Below are positions 48,309 through 57,647 of a stretch of DNA of 64,000 nucleotides, one piece after another. The notes under the pieces were generated by a model that searched no databases, was not told where the DNA came from, and worked only from the letters and a program-made list of their open reading frames with translations. The stretch comes from Enterobacteriaceae bacterium UBA5654. GTDB lineage: Bacteria > Pseudomonadota > Gammaproteobacteria > Enterobacterales > Enterobacteriaceae. The DNA lies in NCBI GenBank assembly GCA_002421005.1, contig DIJC01000018.1, positions 1-64,000 of the forward strand. The letters run 5' to 3'. Within the stretch, counting starts at the first letter, position 1. Each line of letters starts with the position of its first letter. A program made the translations under genes and the position numbers.

Positions 48309-49196
48309 ATGATCGTGGTGACCGCTCCAACCAGCAACATTGGCAGACAACTGCTGACGCATCTGCTCGCGGCACATGCCCCCATCCGGGTCATTGCCCG
48401 CGACGCCAGCAGACTTCCCCCGGAGGTACGCGCGCGCGTCGATATCGTCGAGGGCAGCCATGCGGATGCTGACATCGTCCAGCGCGCTTTCGAGGGCGCA
48501 CAGAGACTGTTCTGGCTTGTGCCCGCCGACCCGAAAGCCAAAGACGTTTTCGAGGCCTATGTTGATTTCAGCCGTCCTGCCGCCGCAGCGATAAAAGCCA
48601 GCGGCATCACTCACGTGGTGGATATTACCGCTCTGGGGCGCGGCACCGCTCTGGCGGCAAATGCCGGTTATGTGACCGGTTCACTGGCGATGGACGATCT
48701 GTTTGCCGCCACGGGCGTAAACCTGCGGGCGCTGACGATGCCCTCTTTTATGGATAACATCCTGATGCAGTTGCAGCCCCTGCGTGAAAAAGACGCGTTC
48801 TTTTTACCGATCCCCGGCGACCTGCCCCTGCCTTCCTGTTCGACCCATGATATCGCTGCGGTGGCAGCGCACTGGTTGCTGGATAATCACTGGCAGGGAC
48901 AGCAGGAAATCGCGGTGCTGGGGCCGGAAAATATCTCTTTCAATCAAATGGCGCAGATAATGAGTGAGGTACTGGGGCGTGAGATTACATACCAGCAAAT
49001 TTCCCCGGAGGCTTATAAAGCGCAATTCCTGCGTTTTGGATTTTCCGAAGGTATGGCGGAAGGCTTAACTGCTATGGCACGGGCAAAAGGGGAAGGGCTG
49101 GATCTGGGCGTTACCCGAACGCCCGAAAACAGCACGCCAACCCATTTTCGTCACTGGTGCGAAACGGTTCTGAAGCCCGCCTTCATTACGGACTAA
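48309..49196 (+). CDS. NmrA/SDR-like NAD(P)-binding protein
   Basis: An atypical short-chain dehydrogenase (295 aa) of the NmrA/QorB type. The N-terminal dinucleotide motif is IVVTAPTSNIGRQLLTHLL, a variant of GATGxxG with Thr-Ser-Asn at the turn. The catalytic YxxxK motif is not evident, as in NmrA-like redox sensors. The partner binding region includes MPSFMDNILMQL. GGGAGAAAC precedes the ATG. It is divergent from the AraC-type regulator and followed by a strong terminator, so it is a monocistronic target gene. Substrate unknown. Confidence 0.85.
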   Translation: MIVVTAPTSNIGRQLLTHLLAAHAPIRVIARDASRLPPEVRARVDIVEGSHADADIVQRAFEGAQRLFWLVPADPKAKDVFEAYVDFSRPAAAAIKASGITHVVDITALGRGTALAANAGYVTGSLAMDDLFAATGVNLRALTMPSFMDNILMQLQPLREKDAFFLPIPGDLPLPSCSTHDIAAVAAHWLLDNHWQGQQEIAVLGPENISFNQMAQIMSEVLGREITYQQISPEAYKAQFLRFGFSEGMAEGLTAMARAKGEGLDLGVTRTPENSTPTHFRHWCETVLKPAFITD

Positions 49197-49223
49197 GACA
49201 ATTTCGCTATCCCTGTCTGAACG

Positions 49224-49258
49224 AAAAAACTCCATACCTGGTATGGAGTTTTTTGTTT
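49224..49258. terminator. Bidirectional rho-independent terminator
   Basis: AAAAACTCCATA, CCTGG, TATGGAGTTTTTT followed by GTTTT. It has A-runs on one side and T-runs on the other, so it can end both the NmrA-like gene and the convergent fumarase gene. Confidence 0.92.
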
Positions 49259-49262
49259 TCAC

Positions 49263-50915
49263 TTAGCGGGCTTTATCGCAGCCCTGACACTGTGCGTTGT
49301 GGATCTGCTGATAAAAATCGTTGCCCTTATCATCGACCAGGATAAACGCCGGGAAATTTTCAACGGTGATCTTCCACACCGCTTCCATCCCCAGTTCCGG
49401 CCAGGCGACGCATTCCAGACTTTTAATACTGTTCTGCGCCAGCACCGCCGCCGGACCGCCGATGCTGCCCAGATAAAAGCCGCCGTGTTTCGCACAGGCA
49501 TCGGTCACCTGCTGGCTGCGGTTGCCTTTCGCCAGCATCACCATGCTGGCGCCGTGGGACTGAAGCAGATCGACGTAGGAATCCATGCGCCCGGCGGTGG
49601 TGGGGCCGAGGGAGCCGGAAGCATAACCTTCAGGGGTTTTCGCCGGTCCGGCGTAGTAGATCGGATGATCTTTCACGTACTGCGGCAGCGGCTCGCCGTT
49701 ATCAAGAAGCGCCTTGAGTTTCGCATGAGCGATGTCACGCGCCACAATAATCGTGCCGCTTAGCGAAAGACGGGTCGACACCGGATAGCGGGAAAGCTGG
49801 CGCTGGATCGCTGACATCGGCTGATTCAGATCGATACTGACGGCATCGCCTTCACCCTGCTGACGCAGCGCCTGCGGGATGTATTGCCTTGGGTTGTGCT
49901 CCAGCTTTTCGATCCAGATACCGTCGCGGTTAATTTTGGCTTTGATATTGCGATCGGCGGAGCAGGAAACACCCATGCCGACCGGGCAGGACGCACCGTG
50001 GCGCGGCAGGCGTATCACGCGGATATCGTGCGCAAAATACTTACCGCCGAACTGTGCGCCGAGACCCAGATTTTGCGCCTCAGTGAGCAACGCCTGCTCA
50101 AGCTTAACATCACGGAACGCCTGGCCGTGCGCGTTGCCTTCGGTCGGCAGACCATCGTAATAGCGGGTCGACGCCAGCTTGACGGTTTTCAGCGTGGCCT
50201 CAGCGCTGGTGCCGCCGATAACAAAGGCGATATGGTACGGCGGACAGGCTGCGGTGCCGAGCGAGCGCATTTTATCGACCAGGTAATCCTTCAGTTTCCC
50301 CGGCGTCAGCAGCGCTTTGGTTTCCTGATACAGATACGTTTTATTGGCCGAGCCGCCGCCTTTGGCAACGCAGAGAAATTTGTACTCTTCGCCCGCAACG
50401 CTGTAGAGGTCGATCTGCGCGGGCAGGTTGGTGCCGGTATTCACTTCGGTATACATATCCAACGCCACGTTCTGCGAGTAGCGCAGGTTATCTTCGGTAT
50501 ACGTATGGTAAACGCCCCGCGCGAGCGCGGCTTCGTCGTCTCCGTCGGTCCAGACACGATGGCCTTTTTTACCCATGATAATTGCCGTGCCGGTATCCTG
50601 GCAGGTAGGTAACACGCCTTTCGCGGCAATGTCAGAGTTGCGCAGAAATTGCAGGGCGACGTATTTGTCGTTATCGCTGGCATCAGGATCGCTGAGGATC
50701 GCCGCCACCTGCTGTTGATGAGAAGGTCGCAGCATAAACGCGGCATCGTGAAAAGCCTGCTGCGCCAGCAGGGTCAGCGCGGCGGGTGCCACTTTCAGAA
50801 CGGTCTGGCCTTCAAACTCGCTCACGCTAACATGCTCCGTGCTCAACAAATAGTATTCAGTGTCATCTGCTTGCAGCGGAAAAGGGTTCTGATAAACAAA
50901 GGGTTTATTCGACAT
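49263..50915 (-). CDS. Class I fumarate hydratase (FumA/FumB type)
   Basis: Oxygen-sensitive [4Fe-4S] fumarase interconverting fumarate and malate (550 aa). The cluster Cys residues lie in GVLPTCQDTGTA, GMGVSCSADRNI and RLPRHGASCP-like context; GPTTAGRMDSYVDLLQSHGA is the conserved substrate segment. The start at 50915 (MSNKPFVYQNPFPLQ, GGAG upstream) matches FumA/FumB, not the longer open frame. It follows a DASS carrier by 50 bases on the same strand. In E. coli the anaerobic fumB is the one paired with a C4-dicarboxylate carrier, so this is functionally FumB-like. Confidence 0.93.
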   Translation of the reverse strand: MSNKPFVYQNPFPLQADDTEYYLLSTEHVSVSEFEGQTVLKVAPAALTLLAQQAFHDAAFMLRPSHQQQVAAILSDPDASDNDKYVALQFLRNSDIAAKGVLPTCQDTGTAIIMGKKGHRVWTDGDDEAALARGVYHTYTEDNLRYSQNVALDMYTEVNTGTNLPAQIDLYSVAGEEYKFLCVAKGGGSANKTYLYQETKALLTPGKLKDYLVDKMRSLGTAACPPYHIAFVIGGTSAEATLKTVKLASTRYYDGLPTEGNAHGQAFRDVKLEQALLTEAQNLGLGAQFGGKYFAHDIRVIRLPRHGASCPVGMGVSCSADRNIKAKINRDGIWIEKLEHNPRQYIPQALRQQGEGDAVSIDLNQPMSAIQRQLSRYPVSTRLSLSGTIIVARDIAHAKLKALLDNGEPLPQYVKDHPIYYAGPAKTPEGYASGSLGPTTAGRMDSYVDLLQSHGASMVMLAKGNRSQQVTDACAKHGGFYLGSIGGPAAVLAQNSIKSLECVAWPELGMEAVWKITVENFPAFILVDDKGNDFYQQIHNAQCQGCDKAR

Positions 50916-50965
50916 CTTTTTTCTCCATAAAATAAAGCCACCCGCAAAGAGCAGGTGGCCGTGTA

Positions 50966-52477
50966 TCAGAACATCATGGTCATCCACGGATAGGCGATCA
51001 GCAGCAGCGCGGCGAGGAAAATCGCGCCAAAAATGGTGCCGAGCCGCCAGTAATCTTTGGTAGGAAGATAACCACTACCGTAATAGATCGGGCTGGGACC
51101 GGTGCCGTATGGGGTGATGATGCCCATTACGCCCAGCGAAGTGACCATCAGCATGACGAAGACTTCCATATTCATTCCCGGAATGGTGGAGGCGATAGTC
51201 AGCATGGCTGGCAGTAGCGCGGTGGTGTGCGCGGTGGCGCTGGCGAACAGGTAATGCAGTAAATAAAACGCCAGCAGCAGCGAAACGGTAGCCACGCCCG
51301 GGGAGATGCCGCTCATCAGCGTTCCGCCTTCTTTACCCAGCCAGGCGATAAACCCGGTGGTGGAAAGCCCATCCGCCAGCGCGACCAGCGTGGCAAACCA
51401 GACGAAGGTGTTCCATGCGGCTTTGTTGCCGGTGATATCGCCCCACGACAGCACGCCGGTCCACAACATCAGCACCACAATCAGCAGAGCAGCCATGGCC
51501 GGTTCAATCCACTGCGCGGCGAAAATCCACATGATCAGCGCGCAGCAGACAAAGCCCAGCAGCAGCATTTCATGGCGCGAAAGCTTGCCTAACTTTTCCA
51601 GTTCGCGACTGGCCCACAGGGGCACTTCGTCATTAATTTTGACTTCCGGCGGGTAGAGCCAGTAAGCCAGCAGCGGCATGGTGAGGATCAGCAACACGCC
51701 CACCGGCAGGAAGGCGAGAAACCAGCCGCCCCAGGTAATATTCAGTCCAACGGTGCTTTTCACCAGCGCCAGCGCCAGCAGGTTCGGTGCCAGCGCAGAA
51801 AGAAACATTGAGCTGGTGATGCAGGCGGCGGTGATGGCGACCCACATCAGGTACGAACCGATGCGGCGCGAGCTCGGATCGTTTGGCTTCGAGCCATACA
51901 GCGGCGGCAGGTTGGCGATAATCGGATAGATAGTGCCGCCGCTGCGCGCGGTATTGGACGGGGTGAAAGGCGCGAGCAGCAGATCGGCGAAGGTAATGGC
52001 ATAGCCCAGCGTCAGGCTGCGGCGGCCAAGATATTTAACCAGAATCAACGCCAGACGGCGGCCAAACTGGGTTTTGTCATATCCGGCGGCAAACATAAAA
52101 GCACCGAAAATCAGCCATACCGTCGAATTACTAAAGCCGCTGACCGCCCATTTGAATGACTGACTGGCAAGCTTAAAGCCGGGAGCCGCCAGCTGTTCAG
52201 GACTGAACAGCAGCCACTGGCTTCCGAGAGCAATCGCCACCACGCCGGTCATGCCGATAACCGCCCCCGGCAGCGGCTCGAAAATCAGCCCCACGATCAC
52301 CCCGACGAACAGGGCGAAGTAGTGCCAGGCATACGGCGGAAGCCCGTCAGGAACGGGGACTAACAGCAGCAGCAGAGCGACGATCACGGGCAGCGCCATC
52401 ATCAGCAACCGGCGGTTTTTGCCCGCTTTTGCGGACGCCGCACCGGCACGCGGCAGGGGTAACGTTTGTTCTTTCAT
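50966..52477 (-). CDS. DASS-family dicarboxylate antiporter (TtdT/CitT-like)
   Basis: Inner-membrane divalent anion exchanger (503 aa) with about 12 hydrophobic segments. Family signatures SNTARSGGTIYPII (first SNT motif) and FASATAHTTALLPAML (second) form the substrate site; TPYGTGPSPIYYGSGYLP is typical of TtdT/CitT and plant DiT1-type carriers. Likely exchanges an incoming dicarboxylate (tartrate, fumarate, 2-oxoglutarate or citrate) for succinate. It is the first gene of an operon with fumarase, and an exact FNR box lies upstream, so anaerobic expression is expected. Exact substrate not known. Confidence 0.88.
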   Translation of the reverse strand: MKEQTLPLPRAGAASAKAGKNRRLLMMALPVIVALLLLLVPVPDGLPPYAWHYFALFVGVIVGLIFEPLPGAVIGMTGVVAIALGSQWLLFSPEQLAAPGFKLASQSFKWAVSGFSNSTVWLIFGAFMFAAGYDKTQFGRRLALILVKYLGRRSLTLGYAITFADLLLAPFTPSNTARSGGTIYPIIANLPPLYGSKPNDPSSRRIGSYLMWVAITAACITSSMFLSALAPNLLALALVKSTVGLNITWGGWFLAFLPVGVLLILTMPLLAYWLYPPEVKINDEVPLWASRELEKLGKLSRHEMLLLGFVCCALIMWIFAAQWIEPAMAALLIVVLMLWTGVLSWGDITGNKAAWNTFVWFATLVALADGLSTTGFIAWLGKEGGTLMSGISPGVATVSLLLAFYLLHYLFASATAHTTALLPAMLTIASTIPGMNMEVFVMLMVTSLGVMGIITPYGTGPSPIYYGSGYLPTKDYWRLGTIFGAIFLAALLLIAYPWMTMMF

Positions 52478-53108
52478 AATTAGCGTCTACGAGTAGTTAA
52501 AAATAGGGTTGCGCCATGAAATACCGCGAGTAACTTTAATTACGAAACCTTTTTTACTTATTTAACTCTGATGCGATGCTTCATCGGCAATAACGCCGCG
52601 TCGCGAAACGGGACGTTTTGAAAAATTATTGGCTTCTTTTTATATTGCCCATCCGTTGAAGGAGCCAATTGATAGAGATCAATAAAACTTAGAGAGAGTA
52701 TAGAATTATTATTTTCGTTATTCACCTGCTACGTTGATAATTATTTTTCCGGCCCGTAACCGGTCAAAGCTTGACAGCTGGCGTTAATAAAGCGATATTT
52801 TCACGAATTTATTGTATCCCATTGATAATGTTGTTTAAATTATGGTTGTTACATGGCGGAAGACACCTTTAAGGTAACTGCAATGTTGCAGTTAATTAAC
52901 AACATGTAAAAATTATATTTAAATTTGATAACCAATAAGAGGTAATGCTGTTACCGCAGTAATTAAATAGTTATTTAACTAACGTAAGAACTTTTGTAAT
53001 TAAAGTTAGTAGTATATTAATGATCTGGCATTAAGGATGAAAACCATAACGAGAAAAATCTGCCACCCCATTTTTTATTTTTAAATTTTCAGGAACTGGA
53101 GAGTTATT
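52478..53108. promoter_or_regulatory. 631-base divergent control region of the fumarate genes
   Basis: AT-rich region between the divergent DASS-fumarase operon and the fumarate-reductase-type gene. It contains a perfect FNR box (52669-52682) and, on the minus strand, TATAAA (complement of 52639-52644) suitably placed as a -10. The half nearest the reductase gene has long A/T tracts but no clear second FNR site by eye. GGAG precedes the reductase ATG. No coding frame was found. Confidence 0.6.
52669..52682. promoter_or_regulatory. Perfect FNR box
   Basis: TTGAT-AGAG-ATCAA matches the FNR consensus at all ten positions. Its centre is about 43 bases upstream of the start expected from the TATAAA -10 on the minus strand, the class II activator position, so it should switch on the DASS-fumarase operon without oxygen. 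Confidence 0.85.
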
Positions 53109-55916
53109 ATGACCAGCTATGAACAAATCTTAAGCCCTTATACCTTACCCAACGGCGCTGCGCTCAAAAATCGCCTGCTGATGGCTCCGATGACGACCTG
53201 TTCAGGTTATTTTGATGGCACGGTGAGCCAGGAGCTGGTGGAATATTACCGCGCCCGAGCCGGGAGCGTCGGCGCCATTATCGTCGAGTGCTGCTTTATC
53301 GATCCGCTTGGCCCGGCGTTTCCTGGGGCGATTGGTATTGATAGCGATGAAAAGATCGCCGGGCTGGCGAAAATCGCCGAGGCCATTAAAGCGGAAGGTT
53401 CTAAAGCGATTTTACAGATTTACCACGGCGGCCGGATGGTCGATCCGCTGCTGATCGGCGGCAGAACGCCGGTGGCACCGTCAGCGCTGGCCGCGCCGCG
53501 CGAGGGGGCAGCCATGCCAGCCATGCTCAGCCGCGAAGAGGTGGCGGAGATGGTCAATAAATTCGGCGACGGCGTGCGCCGTGCTATTCAGGCGGGCTTT
53601 GACGGCGTGGAGATCCACGGGGCCAATACCTACCTGATCCAGCAATTTTTCTCTCCTAACTCCAACCAGCGCGACGACGAATGGGGCGGAAGCCGTGATA
53701 ACCGCGCCCGTTTCCCGCTGGCGGTACTGGACATTACCCATCAGATGGCGCGCGAATACGCGGACGACGCCTTCATCATCGGCTACCGCTTCTCCCCGGA
53801 AGAGCTGGAAGTGCCGGGCATCCGTTTCGACGACACCCTTTTCCTGCTGGAGAAGCTGGCGGCGCGTGGGCTGGACTACCTGCATTTTTCCATCGGGACC
53901 AGTCTGCGCCCCTCGATTATCAATACCGGCGATCCGACGCCGCTGATTAAGAAATATGTTGAGCTACGCTCTCCCGTGCTGGCGCAAATCCCGATTATGG
54001 GCGTGGGCGGCGTGGTGAATATGGCGGATGCGGAGTGCGGCCTTGCTAACGGCTACGATTTGATGGCCGTCGGACGCGCCTGCATCGCGTATCCTGACTG
54101 GACGGCGCGCATAGCCCGTGGTGAGACGCTCGAACTGCTTATCGACAGCACCCAGCGGGAAGCCCTGAAGATCCCCGAACCGCTGTGGCGCTTTTCACTG
54201 GTCGAAGCGATGATCCGCGACATGAGCATGACGGCAGCGAAGTTCAAACCCGGCGTGTTTGTTGAGACGGTGCAGGATGACGCTCATGAACTGGTCGTCA
54301 GTGTCAGTCTGGAAACAGACCGCCTCACCGACATCGAACTGTCATCCGGCCCGCTGGATGACGTCGAGTTCACCAGCAGCTTCAGCGAGATCCGCACGCG
54401 CATTCTTAACGCCAACACTCCCCACGTGGACGCTATCTCCGGGGCCACCAGCCAGAGCGAAGCGGTGAAAAAAGCGGTCGCCAAAGCGATGGCGAAATCC
54501 AGCAAGGCCCGACGCGAAGAAGAGGGCGAGGACACCGACGCGGCGAAATGCTACGACGTGGTGGTGGTGGGCAGCGGCGGTGCCGGACTGGCAGCAGCCA
54601 TTCAGGCTCATGACGACGGTGCCAGTGTGCTGATCGTCGAGAAAATGCCGACCATCGGTGGCAACACGCTGAAAGCCTCTGCCGGGATGAACGCGGCGGA
54701 AACGCGCTTCCAGCGCGCCAGAGGTATTCAGGACAGCAAAGAGCTGTTTTATCAGGAGAGTCTGAAGGGCGGACACAATAAAAACAATCCGCAGCTACTG
54801 CGCCGGTTTGTGATGAATGCGCCGCTCGCCATCGAATGGCTGGCGGATCGCGGAATTATGCTTAACGACATCACCACCACCGGCGGGATGAGCATCGATC
54901 GTACTCACCGCCCACGGGATGGATCGGCCGTAGGCGGCTATCTGATCAGCGGGCTGGTGCGCAATGTCACCCGTCGCGGCATCGACGTGATGCTGGAAAC
55001 CAGCGTGGAAGAAATCCTGCGCGAGGACGGCGAAGTGTGCGGCGTGCGGCTGCTGACCGACGAACAGGAATCCCTGACCGTTGAGACGACAAACGTGATT
55101 GTGGCGACCGGTGGCTTCAGCGCCAACAGCGCGATGGTCGTCAAATACCGTCCCGACCTGGAAGGCTTTGTCACGACCAACCACAAAGGCGCAACGGGCG
55201 GCGGCATCGCGTTGCTGGAGCGCATTGGCGCGGGCACGGTAGATATGGGCGAAATCCAGATCCACCCGACGGTGGAGCAGAGCACCTCGTATCTTATTTC
55301 GGAATCCATTCGCGGCGGCGGGGCAATCCTCGTCAATCAGCAGGGGGCACGCTTCTTCAACGAAATGGAGACCCGTGACAAAGTTTCCGCTGCCATTATC
55401 GCCCTGGAAGAGAAATGCGCGTGGATCGTCTTTGATGAGCAGGTGCGGGCGAAAAACAAAGCCGCTGACGAATACATCGCCCGTGGTCTGGTGATCAGCG
55501 CCAGCTCGCCGCGCGCGCTGGCGGAAAAAACAGGCTTCGACGGCGACGTATTCCAGGCCACGCTTGAGCGCTACAACGGCTTTGTCGAACAGCAGTGTGA
55601 TGAGGACTTTGGCCGTACCACCGCGCTGCGTTCGCCGGTCAACGCCGGGCCGTTTTATGCGATTCAGATTGCCCCCGGTGTTCACCATACAATGGGCGGC
55701 GTTACCATCAACGTGAAAACCGAAGTTCTCGATCGGGCCAACCAGCCGCTGACTGGCGCATGGGCTGCCGGGGAAGTCGTGGGCGGTATTCACGGCGGCA
55801 ACCGCATCGGCGGCAACGCGGTGGCGGATATTATTATCTTTGGTATTCTCGCCGGTCACCACGCCGCCGAACGCGCCAGCCGTCTGGCACAGGCACCGGC
55901 ACGCATGGCAGGTTAA
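53109..55916 (+). CDS. Soluble NADH:fumarate reductase-type flavoprotein (OYE + FMN_bind + FAD_binding_2)
   Basis: A 935-aa three-domain protein with no signal peptide. Residues about 1-370: old-yellow-enzyme/NADH:flavin oxidoreductase domain (APMTTCSGYFDG, HGANTYLIQQFFSPNSNQR). About 385-465: FMN_bind domain with the flavinylation motif DAISGAT (acceptor Thr447). About 485-935: fumarate-reductase/flavocytochrome-c domain (VVVVGSGGAGLAAAIQAHDD, GGGAILVNQQGARFFNE, HHTMGGVTI). This matches the cytoplasmic NADH:fumarate oxidoreductase described from Klebsiella, where ApbE attaches FMN. An apbE gene follows 68 bases later. It would re-oxidise NADH with fumarate, or another 2-enoate, independent of the membrane chain. 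Confidence 0.88.
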   Translation: MTSYEQILSPYTLPNGAALKNRLLMAPMTTCSGYFDGTVSQELVEYYRARAGSVGAIIVECCFIDPLGPAFPGAIGIDSDEKIAGLAKIAEAIKAEGSKAILQIYHGGRMVDPLLIGGRTPVAPSALAAPREGAAMPAMLSREEVAEMVNKFGDGVRRAIQAGFDGVEIHGANTYLIQQFFSPNSNQRDDEWGGSRDNRARFPLAVLDITHQMAREYADDAFIIGYRFSPEELEVPGIRFDDTLFLLEKLAARGLDYLHFSIGTSLRPSIINTGDPTPLIKKYVELRSPVLAQIPIMGVGGVVNMADAECGLANGYDLMAVGRACIAYPDWTARIARGETLELLIDSTQREALKIPEPLWRFSLVEAMIRDMSMTAAKFKPGVFVETVQDDAHELVVSVSLETDRLTDIELSSGPLDDVEFTSSFSEIRTRILNANTPHVDAISGATSQSEAVKKAVAKAMAKSSKARREEEGEDTDAAKCYDVVVVGSGGAGLAAAIQAHDDGASVLIVEKMPTIGGNTLKASAGMNAAETRFQRARGIQDSKELFYQESLKGGHNKNNPQLLRRFVMNAPLAIEWLADRGIMLNDITTTGGMSIDRTHRPRDGSAVGGYLISGLVRNVTRRGIDVMLETSVEEILREDGEVCGVRLLTDEQESLTVETTNVIVATGGFSANSAMVVKYRPDLEGFVTTNHKGATGGGIALLERIGAGTVDMGEIQIHPTVEQSTSYLISESIRGGGAILVNQQGARFFNEMETRDKVSAAIIALEEKCAWIVFDEQVRAKNKAADEYIARGLVISASSPRALAEKTGFDGDVFQATLERYNGFVEQQCDEDFGRTTALRSPVNAGPFYAIQIAPGVHHTMGGVTINVKTEVLDRANQPLTGAWAAGEVVGGIHGGNRIGGNAVADIIIFGILAGHHAAERASRLAQAPARMAG

Positions 55917-55984
55917 TCTCCCGATACCGGCGGCAGGACGCCGCCGGGCATTTCATCGCCCGCCGCTCAATAAAGGAGGCTCCT

Positions 55985-56947
55985 GTGTCTGAACCTCGCC
56001 TGCATAGCTGGTCCACCGTCCTGATGGGCTCGCCCATCGTCCTCTCCCTGTTTACCGACGATCGCGATCTGGCCGCCCGCGTTTTCCGCCTGATCCAGCG
56101 CTATGAAGATGCGCTGACCGTCAACCGCGCGGTTTCCCAGGTGATGGCGGTCAATCACGCCGCCGGTCTGCATCCGGTAAAAGTCAGCGGCGCGGTTTAC
56201 GATCTGATCCGCTGTGCGAAAGCCGCCAGCATGGTCAACGACAGCGCGTTTAATCTGGCGATCGGCCCGCTGGTCAAACTGTGGCGCATCGGCTTTCAGG
56301 GAAGCCGGGTGCCGGGCCGGGAGGAGATTGCCGAACGCCTGCCGCTGACCCGCCCGGCAGAAGTGATCCTTAATGACCACGAGCGCAGCGTTTTTCTGGC
56401 CCGTGCCGGAATGGAGATCGATCTGGGGGCCATCGCCAAAGGCTACATCGCCGATCGGGTGCGGGATTTTCTGCGCCAGCAGGGGGTGGAGCAGGCGCTG
56501 ATTAATCTTGGCGGCAACGTGCTGGCCCTCGGCTCGCCGCAGGGTGCGTGGTCGGTAGGGGTGAAAAAGCCCTTCGCTGCTGCCGATGGGCTGGTTGGCG
56601 TGGTCGACGTCGCCAACAAATCGGTAGTGACTTCCGGTATCTACGAACGCTGGTTTGAGCAGGACGGGAAACGCTGGCATCACATCCTCGATCCGCGAAC
56701 CGGCTACCCGCTGGACAACGACATTGAGAGTGTGACCATCGTTTCTGACGACTCGCTGGACGGTGACGTCTGGACCACGCTGATCTACGGATTCGGCGTG
56801 GAGAAGGGCTGCGCCGTGCTGCGCCAGCGCGAAGACATTGACGCGATTTTTATCACCAAAAACCGTGAGGTGATCCTCTCCTCACAGCGTCAGTTCCGCT
56901 TTACGCTGCTTGACGACAGCTACCGGATCAGTGGGTGTACTGCTTAA
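55985..56947 (+). CDS. ApbE-family FAD:protein FMN transferase
   Basis: Flavin transferase that links FMN by a phosphoester bond to Thr/Ser in FMN_bind domains (320 aa). Conserved parts: VMGSP-like VLMGSPIVLSL, DLGAIAKGYIADRV, NLGGNVLALG and the metal/FAD-site HHILDPRTGYPLDN. Translation starts at GTG with AAAGGAGG five bases upstream. No lipobox or signal peptide is seen, so unlike the periplasmic ApbE it is cytoplasmic, matching its likely client, the flavoprotein encoded just upstream with flavinylation motif DAISGAT. Its last 20 bases overlap the convergent dcuR-like gene. Confidence 0.9.
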   Translation: MSEPRLHSWSTVLMGSPIVLSLFTDDRDLAARVFRLIQRYEDALTVNRAVSQVMAVNHAAGLHPVKVSGAVYDLIRCAKAASMVNDSAFNLAIGPLVKLWRIGFQGSRVPGREEIAERLPLTRPAEVILNDHERSVFLARAGMEIDLGAIAKGYIADRVRDFLRQQGVEQALINLGGNVLALGSPQGAWSVGVKKPFAAADGLVGVVDVANKSVVTSGIYERWFEQDGKRWHHILDPRTGYPLDNDIESVTIVSDDSLDGDVWTTLIYGFGVEKGCAVLRQREDIDAIFITKNREVILSSQRQFRFTLLDDSYRISGCTA

Positions 56948-57647
56948 GCAGCCCGTACTGTTCCGCCACCAGGCGGTAGCGATACACCGGTCGTCCGGTC
57001 GCGCCATAGTGAATGGTGGTGTAGAGAATATTAATCTGCGCCAGCCAGATCAGGTACTTGCGGCAGGAGACGCGGGAGATATTGACCGCATTACCCAGCT
57101 CATCGGTTGAAAATTCCGCTTCGGGATGGGCGTCGATCCACTGGCAAATCGTGCGCAGCGTCTGGGCGGTCAGCCCTTTCGGCAGGCGACTGGTGTCTAC
57201 CGTGTCCGGCGCGCCGCTGTGCAGGAGGCGATCGACGTCAGACTGCTCAAACCACTGCTGGGTGTCAATCTGCTTGCGTTGTTTACGCCACGTCAGCAAC
57301 GCCTCTTCAAAGCGCGGAAACTGAAACGGCTTAATCAGATAATCGACGACGCCATAGCGCAGCGAGGTTTGCAGCGTGGCGGCGTCGGCCGCAGAAGTAA
57401 TCATAATGATATCAATTGCCCGCCCGGAGGCGCGGATGGTCGGCAGCAAATCCAGACCGCTGTCCTGCTGCATGTAGACATCCAGCAGCACCAGGTCGAT
57501 CTCCTGCTGCGGATCGTTGATCAGCGCTTCGGCCTGGCGAAGCGTGGAAGCGGTAGCGCAGCAGCGGAAACCGGCGATCTTCGCCACGTACAGGCGGTTA
57601 AGTTCGGCAACCATAGCATCATCGTCAACAATCAGGACATTTATCAC
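56928..57647 (-). CDS. dcuR: DcuR-like response regulator (CitB family)
   Basis: C4-dicarboxylate response regulator (239 aa, E. coli DcuR length). The receiver starts MINVLIVDDDAMVAELNRLY with phospho-Asp in LVLLDVYMQQDSGLDLLP and Lys in DYLIKPFQ. The output region contains RLPKGLTAQTLRTICQWIDA and the helix-turn-helix FSTDELGNAVNISRVSCRKY, nearly the same as in E. coli DcuR. It overlaps the sensor kinase gene by 4 bases. Next to a fumarate-reductase-type gene it probably controls the surrounding C4-dicarboxylate genes. It could be the CitAB-type paralogue, but residues match DcuR better. Confidence 0.85.
   Translation of the reverse strand: MINVLIVDDDAMVAELNRLYVAKIAGFRCCATASTLRQAEALINDPQQEIDLVLLDVYMQQDSGLDLLPTIRASGRAIDIIMITSAADAATLQTSLRYGVVDYLIKPFQFPRFEEALLTWRKQRKQIDTQQWFEQSDVDRLLHSGAPDTVDTSRLPKGLTAQTLRTICQWIDAHPEAEFSTDELGNAVNISRVSCRKYLIWLAQINILYTTIHYGATGRPVYRYRLVAEQYGLLKQYTH

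Noticed and set aside
52920..52940. Second FNR box (TTGATAACCAATAA) nearer the reductase gene
   Set aside because: The right half-site deviates at two of five positions; too weak to list.
54795..55862. 355-codon minus-strand frame opposite the fumarate-reductase-type gene
   Set aside because: Shadow of a GC-rich coding strand; composition and lack of motifs argue against a gene.
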